From Gammaproteobacteria bacterium (GTDB taxonomy: Bacteria > Pseudomonadota > Gammaproteobacteria > Pseudomonadales > Pseudohongiellaceae), in NCBI GenBank assembly GCA_016764875.1, contig JAESQX010000026.1, positions 1-56,369 of the forward strand: DNA of 56,369 bases. The letters are read 5' to 3'. Positions 17,119-25,833 of the stretch are shown here, in pieces (the first letter of the stretch is position 1; each line of letters begins with the position of its first letter). The notes beneath the pieces were generated by a model. The model was not told the origin of the DNA and did not search any database. It saw only the letters and a program-made list of their open reading frames with translations. A program made the translations under genes and the position numbers.

Positions 17119-18405
17119 CTAGGGGGATGGAACCTGATTTCCCGCTACCCAGACAGACTCGATAGTTCGGGTATTTTCGATATCGTCCAGTGGATTCTCA
17201 TCCAGTACAATAAAGTCACCCCACTTGCCCGGCTCCAGGGTCCCAAGATCACTCATGTTCATACATTCGGCCGCTTTGCCGGTAGCGGCATGGATAGCTT
17301 CCATTTCTGACATGCCGGCTTGTACCATCAGCCAGATTTCCATGTGCTCAAAATAGCCCTGAAAGCGGGCGGGGGGACCGGAATCAGTGCCCATGGCAAT
17401 GGCTACACCGGCGTCAGATAGCGCCCCCACATTATCCATGGCAACTTCCAGGGCAATTTTGTATTGCTGCGCCGATGCACTGTTGCGCAGTTGCGATTGT
17501 CGTTCAGGACTTCTCAGTTCTTCAAGTACCTGGGGGTCTACTTCTTTGAGGAAAAATGGATCGGAAAAAAAATCAGGTTCGCTTTCATAAATGAAAGTGG
17601 AGATTTCCCGGGTCAGAGTTGGTACGTAACAAACTCCCTTTTCATTGATCAGGTTAATGAGTTCCTGATCTACTTGTTCATCTCTGATGCTGTGGGCAAT
17701 AAGGTCAGCACCTGCCTTCAATACTGCTTTGGCATCATCCAGGTAATACAGATGTACTGCCACTGGCAGCCGTCGAATATGGGCCTGGTCAATGATCGCC
17801 TCGAATACCTCCGGTGTTGGTTTCGGCGTTCTGCCCAGATTGTCGTCAACCCGGGTTTTGATGTAGTTGGCTCCCAGGTCAGCTGCCCGGTTAACGGCAT
17901 CACGTACTTCGTCGGGAGTATTACCGCTGATAACGGCACCGGCTACAAACAAGCGGGCACGATCCAGGTCAGCATTGAGCTGGGCATCTCGTAATGCAAA
18001 ACCTTCCTCTTCATCACCCCCCAGGCTATTTACGGTAGTAATACCGTAGCGTGCATAAAGGCTTAGCTGGCGTAGCAGGTTATCGGTATTGTAGTGGTCT
18101 CTTTCAAGCCCCAGGGTACCTCCGACATGGCCATGGGCATTAATCAGCCCGGGCATAATGGTTTTGCCCCTTACATCCACAGTCTCTGCATCGTCCGGCA
18201 CAGTGACCGCCGTAGCCGGACCAACTGAACGAATTCTGCCGTTGGTGACAACCAGCACGCCGTTTTCGATTGGGTCTGCTCCGGTGCCATCAATAATAAT
18301 TGCACCAACAAAAGCAATGCTGCCTTCATTAGCCAGTAATTGTGGTGCCGGCAATAGTGCGAGTAGAGCCAATGGCAGTATTTTGAACCAGCTCGACTTG
18401 ATCAT
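17119..18405 (-). CDS. exported amidohydrolase, imidazolonepropionase/prolidase-like
   Basis: Metal-dependent hydrolase of the amidohydrolase superfamily, 428 residues from ATG 18405. That start is preceded by AAAAGGAGAGG and opens a clear signal peptide; the longer track ORF is unlikely. Metal-site features are present: HxH in NAHGHVGG, a candidate carboxylated lysine in NYIKTR, histidines in PVAVHLYY and LIAHSIRDE, and the catalytic aspartate in AMGTDSGPP. Secreted members cleave dipeptides (Xaa-Pro or Xaa-Arg/Lys) or related amides. The substrate here is not predictable, but export fits a peptide-scavenging role beside the other exported peptidases. Confidence 0.87.
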   Translation of the reverse strand: MIKSSWFKILPLALLALLPAPQLLANEGSIAFVGAIIIDGTGADPIENGVLVVTNGRIRSVGPATAVTVPDDAETVDVRGKTIMPGLINAHGHVGGTLGLERDHYNTDNLLRQLSLYARYGITTVNSLGGDEEEGFALRDAQLNADLDRARLFVAGAVISGNTPDEVRDAVNRAADLGANYIKTRVDDNLGRTPKPTPEVFEAIIDQAHIRRLPVAVHLYYLDDAKAVLKAGADLIAHSIRDEQVDQELINLINEKGVCYVPTLTREISTFIYESEPDFFSDPFFLKEVDPQVLEELRSPERQSQLRNSASAQQYKIALEVAMDNVGALSDAGVAIAMGTDSGPPARFQGYFEHMEIWLMVQAGMSEMEAIHAATGKAAECMNMSDLGTLEPGKWGDFIVLDENPLDDIENTRTIESVWVAGNQVPSP

Positions 18406-18672
18406 GGTGCCTCTCCTTTTTCTGTCATTGGAGCCGAAACCGGGACGAAAATCAATGTTTCTTGTAGATATCAAAGGCCAGAAACTTTTGAGTCATTATT
18501 TTATAACGATCGGTTATTCGAAATAATAAACGCTCTGTTATTACTCAATGTTTACTTGGGAAGAGGGTAAAGCAGAATGAGCCAGCCCGTATAAATTGAC
18601 CTGTGGGGCAGATACCTTAGCCTGCGGTTATAAATCTTTTTGTTAAAAAGCAATGCCAAGGTGATTCCAGTA

Positions 18673-20700
18673 ATGCTAATCAAGTTTCCAGTCAATGTCG
18701 TACAGTCAGTACTAATTCTGTTATTGGCCTGGTTTAATCTTTCTTCGCTGGCAGAAGTAACCCGTATTGAAATAACCGATCGTGAAACCCTTGTAGCGGA
18801 CGCCGGGGATTACCAGTACGAGCGTATAAACGGTGTCATGTATTTTACTCTTGACCCCAATGATCCGGGTAATCTCAAGATTAATGATATTCAACTGACT
18901 CAGGTTAATGATAGGGGTCTGGTGGAATTTTCTACCGATTTCAGATTGATTGTTCCTGCCCGGGGCAGAGCAAATGGTTCCCTGGTTTACGTAGTAAACA
19001 ATCGAGGTAACGACCGCTCTACACCAGGAAGTTTACCTGCTGATCCGTTACATAAAGAAGGTTTTACCTATCTTTTAACTGGCTGGATAAACGAGCTTGA
19101 GGACATTGACGATCGTATTTTACTGAACGCGCCACTTGTTGGCTCCAGCCAACAAGTGATTACAGGTGACGTGCGCTATGAAATCAGTGCGAGCCGACCG
19201 GACAATGACAAGAATATTCAAGGTCCTTTTTCCGGGCATCTGGCTTATGAGCCGACTGAATCCGGTAAAGCCAACGCTTCCCTGACCCACCGGGTAAACC
19301 AGCTTGATACGCGGATACCTGTCGAAAGGTCCCGATTTGATCTGAACGTAAGTTGGCCTGACGGTCGCAACCAACCAATCGTCAGCTTGAATGTCGATGG
19401 GGGATTTATTCCCGGGCATATTTATGAATTGATTTATGAGGCAAAGAATCCGGTGCTTGCCGGTGCGGGAATGGCAGGCATAAGGGACGCTGTCTCCTTG
19501 CTGCGCCATGGTTCCAACGCTGACAATGACCTTGCGGAACAGCTTAACAGCCTGAATCTGCCTGAAATCGAGCGCACCATTGCCATTGGTAATTCACAAA
19601 GTGGACGACTGTTAAGACTGTTCCTCTATGACGGCTTCAACGAAGACCTGACAGGTCGTCAGGTGTTTGACGGAGTCATGCCAATCATTGCTGGCGCGGG
19701 CTTTGGCATGTTTAATAACCGATTTGCCATGCCAACGCGAACTAATGGGCAGCATGAGAATCAACTGTATCCTAACGACCTGTTTCCATTTACTTATGGA
19801 ATAAGTAGTGTCCCTTATTCCGGCGATGTGGATGGCATCCTGAAGAAAGCCATGGAGACGGAGACTATCCCCAGGGTTATGCATATTCAGACTGCCAATG
19901 AGTACTGGATTCGTGGAGGATCCCTGCCTCACACTGATCCCAGAGGTTTGGCGGATGCGGATTTGCCGGATGGAGTACGCTTTTATACCATTGGTGGCTC
20001 CGCACATATTTCCGCAAGTGGTGCGCCAAAAGCCGCAACCTCTGGCCAGTTACCTGCGAATCCGAATATGTGGACGCCGTTTCGGGATTCGTTGCTGCTG
20101 GCCATGCACCAGTGGATAGCAGATGGTACGGCCCCGCCGGCCAGTCGCTACCCCAAGCTTTCCGACGGTACCCTGGTGCCATCACATTTGCCAACCGGCG
20201 AGATAAACCCGGCTGCCTGGAAACCAATACCTGGTATTAACCATCCAAAGGATATGTACCGGGTGGCTTTCGCGGATTATGGCGAAAAGTGGAACAGCGA
20301 GCGCATTATTACCCGGCATCCCCAATTTTCAAACAAGCTCTATGGTGTTCTGGTGCCGGCTGTAGACAATAATAACAACGATTTTCCCCGCAGCACATTG
20401 CTGCCACCTCTCACACAGGTGCCACTTGGCACATTTACACCATGGAATTTGCGTACGCCAATTTCCGGCGCGGAAACTGAGCTGGCCTGGTTGGCCGGAG
20501 GGTATGTCCCGTTCGCGATAAATAAAGCTGGGCCGGGTGATTTTCGTAGCACTGTTAGTGGTTTATACAGCTCTTTTGAGGACTATCTGGACAAATACGA
20601 GGCGGCAACAGACAAATTGATTGAGGAACGCTATCTGTTGCCGGATTTCAAAGAAACCTATATGGAAATTGCCCGGGGTTATCGCGCTTTATTCGAATAG
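18673..20700 (+). CDS. exported alpha/beta hydrolase domain protein (Abhydrolase_10-like)
   Basis: Large exported hydrolase-like protein of about 675 residues. ATG 18673 is chosen because AAGGTGA sits 9 bases upstream and a signal peptide follows; the track ORF opens at a TTG. The nucleophile elbow is GNSQSGRLLRL around residue 310, and the C-terminal part carries a late histidine region. Members of this 'alpha/beta hydrolase domain' family are common in marine and soil bacteria and have no assigned substrate. Secretion and size suggest an esterase or lactonase on an external substrate, which is inference. It ends in a hairpin shared with the convergent madM gene. Confidence 0.82.
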   Translation: MLIKFPVNVVQSVLILLLAWFNLSSLAEVTRIEITDRETLVADAGDYQYERINGVMYFTLDPNDPGNLKINDIQLTQVNDRGLVEFSTDFRLIVPARGRANGSLVYVVNNRGNDRSTPGSLPADPLHKEGFTYLLTGWINELEDIDDRILLNAPLVGSSQQVITGDVRYEISASRPDNDKNIQGPFSGHLAYEPTESGKANASLTHRVNQLDTRIPVERSRFDLNVSWPDGRNQPIVSLNVDGGFIPGHIYELIYEAKNPVLAGAGMAGIRDAVSLLRHGSNADNDLAEQLNSLNLPEIERTIAIGNSQSGRLLRLFLYDGFNEDLTGRQVFDGVMPIIAGAGFGMFNNRFAMPTRTNGQHENQLYPNDLFPFTYGISSVPYSGDVDGILKKAMETETIPRVMHIQTANEYWIRGGSLPHTDPRGLADADLPDGVRFYTIGGSAHISASGAPKAATSGQLPANPNMWTPFRDSLLLAMHQWIADGTAPPASRYPKLSDGTLVPSHLPTGEINPAAWKPIPGINHPKDMYRVAFADYGEKWNSERIITRHPQFSNKLYGVLVPAVDNNNNDFPRSTLLPPLTQVPLGTFTPWNLRTPISGAETELAWLAGGYVPFAINKAGPGDFRSTVSGLYSSFEDYLDKYEAATDKLIEERYLLPDFKETYMEIARGYRALFE

Positions 20701-20709
20701 CGTTTTAAT

Positions 20710-20742
20710 CCTGGTGCCAGACTCGCTAAGTCTGGCACCAGG
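20710..20742. terminator. 14-bp hairpin between convergent genes
   Basis: Perfect 14-bp stem CCTGGTGCCAGACT/AGTCTGGCACCAGG with a 5-base loop, in the 50 bases between the stops of the hydrolase (plus) and madM (minus). It has the position and strength of a bidirectional terminator but lacks a clear T-run on either strand. Confidence 0.65.
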
Positions 20743-20750
20743 AGCGTCAT

Positions 20751-21509
20751 TTAGAAAATGGCATTTACTGTAAGGAAAAGTACAGACGGGCCCATAAGAC
20801 ATCCCAGTCCGGTATAAAAAGTGGCCGTCATGGCACCATAGGGCACCAGCTTTGGATCAGTGGCTGCCAGCCCGCCGGCGACACCGCTGGTAGTGCCCAT
20901 CAATCCTCCAAAGACCATGGCAGATTGTGGATTATTCAAGCCAATGGATTTGGCCACCATGGGTGTGCCAATCATTACCAGAATTGATTTCACCAGACCG
21001 GCCGCTACACTCAAGGCGATGATTTCTGAACTGGCACCTATGGCTGCTCCGGTAACAGGCCCTACGATATAGGTAACTGCTCCGGCACCGATAGTGGTAA
21101 TAGCAACCGGATCTGTGTAACCGAACATCACCGCGACAACTGCACCTACAATAAATGACAGCATTACGCCGGCAAAGATGGAAATTACCCCGGCCAGCCC
21201 GGCTTTTTTCAGCTCGCTGATATGAACGCCGAAAGCGGTGGCAACAATGGCGAAATCACGAAACATTCCACCACCCATGATTCCGACACCCGCCAGCAGA
21301 GAGATATCTGCAACTCCTCTGCCACCGCCTGTGGCAAGCCCGCCAAAATAGGCGGCCACCAGGCCCAGTGTGATAGCGATGGCAGAACCATGAATACGTC
21401 CACCGGTGAGCTTGTCGGAAATGACATAGGAGAACCATACCGTCAGGCCGACAACGGCAAAAGCGACCACTAGGGAGTTACGGGTAAAGGCGGCTTCAAT
21501 AATATCCAT
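20751..21509 (-). CDS. madM: malonate carrier subunit MadM
   Basis: Larger subunit of the two-component MadLM sodium-coupled malonate transporter, 252 residues and almost entirely hydrophobic with about eight to nine membrane segments. Motifs such as GGGRGVADISLLAGVGIMGG, GAGAVTYIVGPVTGAAIGA and GGLMGTTSGVAGG match the family. The ATG at 21509 directly abuts the madL stop (21510-21512), so the two are translationally coupled. No malonate decarboxylase or malonyl-CoA synthetase gene lies in the window, so the imported acid would be used through genes elsewhere, or the substrate may differ. Confidence 0.9.
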   Translation of the reverse strand: MDIIEAAFTRNSLVVAFAVVGLTVWFSYVISDKLTGGRIHGSAIAITLGLVAAYFGGLATGGGRGVADISLLAGVGIMGGGMFRDFAIVATAFGVHISELKKAGLAGVISIFAGVMLSFIVGAVVAVMFGYTDPVAITTIGAGAVTYIVGPVTGAAIGASSEIIALSVAAGLVKSILVMIGTPMVAKSIGLNNPQSAMVFGGLMGTTSGVAGGLAATDPKLVPYGAMTATFYTGLGCLMGPSVLFLTVNAIF

Positions 21510-21911
21510 TTATTCTGCCTCTTCGTCTTGAAATGTATTACTGGTTTCCGGTTCCGGTGCTGATCCTATCTTGCTGAGAACCGGCACCATGGCAAAGCTG
21601 ACCACCACTGCCGCCACTCCGGCAACCAGGGCCAGCATGCCGCCATCAACGGCGGCTACCACATTCTGTCGTGCCGCCATGGCCACAACAATGGGGATAT
21701 ACATGGCGCTCCAGAACTTGATGCCGTCACCTGATAGACCGGTTACCAAGGGCTTGAAGCGTTCCATGTTGCACGCCATCACCAGGAGCAACATGGCAAT
21801 GCCGACTCCTCCCACATTGGCCTGGACACCAATTATTACCCCCAGGTACTCTCCCGCCAGCATGCCTATTACAAGACAGGCCGCCAGTAGTGCAACACCA
21901 TAGATGATCAT
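21510..21911 (-). CDS. madL: malonate carrier subunit MadL
   Basis: Smaller membrane subunit of the MadLM malonate/sodium symporter, 133 residues with about four hydrophobic segments and a polar C-terminal tail. Family motifs are GEYLGVIIGVQANVGGVGIAM and ARQNVVAAVDGG. It is the first gene of the madLM pair, with GGGAGC about 11 bases before ATG 21911. It is divergent from the PQQ dehydrogenase gene across 265 bases, which probably hold both promoters. Confidence 0.9.
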   Translation of the reverse strand: MIIYGVALLAACLVIGMLAGEYLGVIIGVQANVGGVGIAMLLLVMACNMERFKPLVTGLSGDGIKFWSAMYIPIVVAMAARQNVVAAVDGGMLALVAGVAAVVVSFAMVPVLSKIGSAPEPETSNTFQDEEAE

Positions 21912-22176
21912 TGCTATTTGCTCCCGTTATAGTTTTTGTCTCGCGGGGGATGATATGACGGCAACCCTGAATAGGCAATTTCCCATTGCTAACTGATTGA
22001 GCGTTGAAAACCGTAGTAATTCTTTGCAGTTCCTGCTCCTGACAGCCATGGTTCGATTGACATTGAGGCTCTGTTTATAGGTTAATTGTCATCAGGTATA
22101 AATGCTGGTTCCGACGTTACAAACATAAGCGGGAGCCTGCAGGCATAATTCATATTAATTTAGTGGGAGAAGTACT

Positions 22177-23823
22177 TTGAAATTCAAGAAACTCACGGGA
22201 GCTCTTACCCTTTCAGTATTCAGTCTGGCTTTGTTTTCCAATCTGGCATCAGCTCAGAATGTAACCACCGAGGTATTGGAAAAAGCCCAGGATTACAGCG
22301 ACCGCTGGGTTACCTACGGCAGGAACTATGGTGCCTGGCGCTATATGCCTGATGATTCTATCAATCGGGACACAGTAGAAGGCCTGCGCCCGGTCTGGAT
22401 AAAACAGACAGGAGTTACCGGAGGTGCTTTTGAGGTGACCGCTCTGGTAAATGATGGCCGAATGTTTCTCACCACCGCCAACAGTCATCTGATTGTAGTA
22501 GATCCTTTAACCGGTGCGGAACTATGGCGATATGATCACGATTTCGAAGATGTAAAGCTCTGCTGCGGGCCTCATAACCGGGGAGTTGGTCTTCATGAAG
22601 ATAAGGTAATCTGGGGAACCCTGGACGCGCATTTGATGGCATTCGATGTTGAGACCGGTATTCAACTGTGGGACGCCGAAGTCGGTGACCACCGTGAATC
22701 GTTCTCAATAACCGGTGCGCCTCTGGTAGTTAAAGATATGGTATTGATTGGTATTGGCGGAGGGGAATTCGGTATCCGTGGTTATATCGACGCCTATGAT
22801 GTTAATACCGGTGAGCGAAGGTGGCGTTTTTATACCACGGCAGGTTCCGGTGAACCTGGCAACGAAACCTGGGCAGGAGATTCCTGGAAAACCGGAGGTG
22901 CACCGACCTGGGTGACTGGCACTTATGACCCGGAGACAAACTTTGTGTTCTGGGGAACAGGTAACCCCTGGCCGGATATTAACAACACTGTTCGCAAAGG
23001 AGATAACCTGTATTCCAACTCGGTAGTTGCTCTTGATGCGGATAGCGGGGAGTTGCGCTGGTTTTTTCAGACATCGCCACGGGATGAGTTTGATCATGAC
23101 TCAACCAGTGAACCGATGATTATAGATGAAGTAATCAACGGCCAAATGCGCAAGTTGATAGTCCATATTTCCCGCAACGGTCATGTTTATGCACTTGACC
23201 GTGAGACCGGAGATTTTGTCTATGCAGAGGAATATACCAAGGTCAACTGGGCCGAAAGGGACGAGACTGGCAAACCGGTTCTAAAGGAAGAGTTGTATGA
23301 CCCGGCAGACCAGGTTGTGTTCCCCGGGCTGTATGGTGGGAAAAATTGGCCTCCCGCAGCCTATAGCCCCGATACCCATATGGTTTATGTGCCCACCACC
23401 GAGTGGGGCACCACATTCATTCGACGGGATGGCGAAGGCCGTCCGGGCACTATGGATCTGGGGGGCATCCCCCGCTTCGAGCCGCAAGGTACTGGCAACC
23501 TGGTTGCCTTTAACCTGCAAACCGGAAAAATTGAATGGCAATACGAATTACCTGGCTCATTTAATTGGTCAGGGAGCCTGACCACCGGAGGCGGGCTGGT
23601 TTTTGCAGGTGGTGCGGATGGTTACTTGCGCGCATTTAACGATGAAACAGGCGAGGTGCTGTGGGAATTTCAGACTGGTAGCGGTGTGTACGCACCTCCT
23701 ACCAGTTTTACGATTGATGGGAAGCAGTACATAGGAATCGCATCCGGCACCCGTAACCCTACGAACCGCAAAGGCGTAGCCAGTGGTATATCACCGGGCA
23801 ATTATATTTTATTCAGTTTGTGA
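22177..23823 (+). CDS. PQQ-dependent alcohol dehydrogenase (methanol/ethanol dehydrogenase family)
   Basis: Periplasmic quinoprotein of 548 residues oxidising a primary alcohol or aldehyde with PQQ. A signal peptide ends at NLASAQ. Tryptophan-docking-like propeller repeats are visible (GAELWRYDHDF, GIQLWDAEVGD, GEVLWEFQTGSG). Active-site features are the adjacent cysteines in LCCGPHNRG (about residues 129-130), metal ligands E197 (GGGEFGIRG) and N263 (GTGNPWP), and catalytic D306 in RDEFDHD. An aspartate two residues later, D308, is the mark of lanthanide-using XoxF/PedH-type enzymes, so lanthanide use is plausible. The start is TTG at 22177 after GTGGGAGA. Electrons should go to the cytochrome c encoded 19 bases downstream. 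Substrate not determined. Confidence 0.9.
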   Translation: MKFKKLTGALTLSVFSLALFSNLASAQNVTTEVLEKAQDYSDRWVTYGRNYGAWRYMPDDSINRDTVEGLRPVWIKQTGVTGGAFEVTALVNDGRMFLTTANSHLIVVDPLTGAELWRYDHDFEDVKLCCGPHNRGVGLHEDKVIWGTLDAHLMAFDVETGIQLWDAEVGDHRESFSITGAPLVVKDMVLIGIGGGEFGIRGYIDAYDVNTGERRWRFYTTAGSGEPGNETWAGDSWKTGGAPTWVTGTYDPETNFVFWGTGNPWPDINNTVRKGDNLYSNSVVALDADSGELRWFFQTSPRDEFDHDSTSEPMIIDEVINGQMRKLIVHISRNGHVYALDRETGDFVYAEEYTKVNWAERDETGKPVLKEELYDPADQVVFPGLYGGKNWPPAAYSPDTHMVYVPTTEWGTTFIRRDGEGRPGTMDLGGIPRFEPQGTGNLVAFNLQTGKIEWQYELPGSFNWSGSLTTGGGLVFAGGADGYLRAFNDETGEVLWEFQTGSGVYAPPTSFTIDGKQYIGIASGTRNPTNRKGVASGISPGNYILFSL

Positions 23824-23842
23824 TTGTAAATGTCGTTTAACT

Positions 23843-24616
23843 ATGAAATTTTTTAAAAAAGTATTCAAACCAATCGCCATAGCTTGCCTGGTCCTTAGTC
23901 CCGCTCTCAGTTTTGCCGGAGCGGGTGAAGGGCAGGAGTTGTATGATGCCTACTGCCAGATTTGTCACGGCGGGCTTGGAGAAGGTCAGCCCATGGGTAA
24001 ACCATTAACAGATCGTAATGCTGAAAAACTCAGCGATAATGATCTGGTGGCGGTAATAACCAATGGCCGATCGGGTACGGGTATGTCGGCTTGGGGTAGT
24101 TCTCTCAAGGAAGCTGAAATACTGGATGTTGCCGGCTATGTGCGTATTCTTCAGGGTGGTACTGGCCTGAGTTTAGGAGAAGGCAATATCGCGCAGAGTA
24201 ACGATCCGATGGCGTTGGCTGGAGAGCAGGTATTTAATGGTTCCGCAGGCTGCATATCCTGTCACAGTTATCGTGACAGTGGAGGCAGTGTCGGTCCAGC
24301 GCTTGATGGTCTGGGCACCCGACTGGATCAGGAGCAGCTGTTACAGTCATTGTTAAATCCTTCTTCGGTCATCGTATCCGGTTACGAAGCCAAGATAGTT
24401 GAACAGAACGATGGCACGGTTGTTAGTGGTCGATTCCGCAATGATTCCGAATTGGCGGTGCAGATCCAAAGTGCCGATGGGGCACGATGGGTAACCTATT
24501 TTAAAGATAGGGTGAAATCCATAAAAGACTCGGATGAATCGTTGATGCCAGATGTGTATGCCAATCTGGGAGCGGCTGATCAGGAGAACCTGCGGGCATT
24601 CTTGCAGTCTTTGTAA
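23843..24616 (+). CDS. di-haem cytochrome c, partner of the PQQ dehydrogenase
   Basis: Periplasmic cytochrome of 257 residues from ATG 23843; the track ORF extends upstream into the dehydrogenase gene. A signal peptide ends near SFAGA. Two haem c motifs are seen: CQICHGG near residue 39 and CISCHSY near residue 138. The C-terminal ~90 residues (LNPSSVIVSGYEAK, DGTVVSGRFRND, SLMPD) resemble the putative haem-binding domain (TIGR02603-like) best known from Planctomycetes and Verrucomicrobia. Position directly after the quinoprotein gene makes it the likely electron acceptor. A strong terminator follows. Confidence 0.88.
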   Translation: MKFFKKVFKPIAIACLVLSPALSFAGAGEGQELYDAYCQICHGGLGEGQPMGKPLTDRNAEKLSDNDLVAVITNGRSGTGMSAWGSSLKEAEILDVAGYVRILQGGTGLSLGEGNIAQSNDPMALAGEQVFNGSAGCISCHSYRDSGGSVGPALDGLGTRLDQEQLLQSLLNPSSVIVSGYEAKIVEQNDGTVVSGRFRNDSELAVQIQSADGARWVTYFKDRVKSIKDSDESLMPDVYANLGAADQENLRAFLQSL

Positions 24617-24643
24617 ATAATTCTCCGTTATCAAGTCGCAAAT

Positions 24644-24673
24644 AAAAAGGAAGAGCTTGCTCTTCCTTTTTTT
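24644..24673 (+). terminator. Rho-independent terminator
   Basis: 13-bp stem AAAAAGGAAGAGC/GCTCTTCCTTTTT with a very short loop, ending in a run of seven T. It closes the PQQ dehydrogenase-cytochrome operon 28 bases after the cytochrome stop. The A-run on the other strand makes it potentially bidirectional towards the convergent PilZ gene. Confidence 0.88.
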
Positions 24674-24821
24674 GTGAATCGGTAAAGGTGAAAGGGAATG
24701 AGCACTCTGGTGATGAGTCTGATTTTGAATTCGATGGCAGGGAAGCGCTGAATAAGTAAGCCGATTACTCTGCTCTACAGATGTTCCCAGGGTGCACTTT
24801 CGAAGGCTTGAGCAGTGTTAT

Positions 24822-25556
24822 TCAGGCGGACTTTTCCAAGAACTTCTGTTTTTTGGCCAGGTCGATGAATTCATTGATATTTGCCTGATTTTTATGGCTC
24901 ATGTCTACAAATCGGCAGCGAACGAAGCTGGCGTCATCATCAAAATTAAAGGAACTACCGAGGACTTCCACCTTGCATTGCACAGAGTCGCCAGCAGGGA
25001 GATCGAGTACGCAATCAGCAAAAATATCTGTCTCTTCAACTTGTTCATCAAAATATCCAGGGAATTGTAGCCTGGTGCCGTGTTCGGAGATATCAAACAT
25101 AGTACCGGACAGTTGATTGTTGCCATCAATACCTAGAGTGACCGGTACGGCCTGTAAGCTGGAAATATTAACTCGCTCAGATTGCCGGGCTTGTGTATAG
25201 ACCAACTTATCAGGGAACGCAATTCTGCGGTCGCTGGCGAAGCTGTACGCGAGGGGGTTCCCTGGAGCGTAAGGGAGTGTCCTGGATTCAAATTCAACGC
25301 TTATACCCGCATCCCGGGCAATAAATAGTATGGCACTATCATCTGCAGGGCACAGGGAATTGACTTCCGAGCCGACGGTCACATGACCTTCCTTGTCATT
25401 AACATGATAAATTTCGGTGACATTACCTGGTTGAATGGGCTCTTCGGGCAGGCCGAACGAGAGCTTCCATTGAAACTCCTTGGCCAGGTTGAGTAATTCA
25501 GTAATTTCCTGCTGACTTTCAATCAGTTTGGTTTCACCTGTCGAGCTGCTGCCCAT
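24822..25556 (-). CDS. YcgR-like PilZ-domain c-di-GMP receptor
   Basis: Cytoplasmic protein of 244 residues with a YcgR_2-like N-terminal beta domain followed by a PilZ domain. The c-di-GMP binding motifs are canonical: RQSER (RxxxR) near residue 125 and DISEHGTRL (DxSxxG) about 30 residues later. YcgR relatives bind the flagellar motor and slow swimming when c-di-GMP rises; the role here is inferred from architecture. No flagellar genes lie nearby. A second PilZ-like protein is at 41731-42483. Confidence 0.88.
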   Translation of the reverse strand: MGSSSTGETKLIESQQEITELLNLAKEFQWKLSFGLPEEPIQPGNVTEIYHVNDKEGHVTVGSEVNSLCPADDSAILFIARDAGISVEFESRTLPYAPGNPLAYSFASDRRIAFPDKLVYTQARQSERVNISSLQAVPVTLGIDGNNQLSGTMFDISEHGTRLQFPGYFDEQVEETDIFADCVLDLPAGDSVQCKVEVLGSSFNFDDDASFVRCRFVDMSHKNQANINEFIDLAKKQKFLEKSA

Positions 25557-25833
25557 TTCTTAGTCCATTTCCATTTTAATTTGCAGAGTAGTTCAATTTT
25601 TATTCTTCGGCACAACTTCTTATATCGGAAAAGGGTCGAGATTTTTTATACCTAATACCTTTGTTTTTACACACAATTGAATATCTTTGCAAAATTGAAC
25701 CATTAGCAGGGGAAATCGGAGGCTATTTAGCTGATGGCGGTGGGAATTCTCCAAGCGGTTTCTATATATTCCGGAGTGTAAATGTTAGATATATAAAGCA
25801 AATACTTTACTAATATCGCAATAGTGCCGATTA

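Noticed and set aside
17464-17994. ORF 17464..17994 (+, 176 aa)
   Set aside because: Shadow of the amidohydrolase on the opposite strand.
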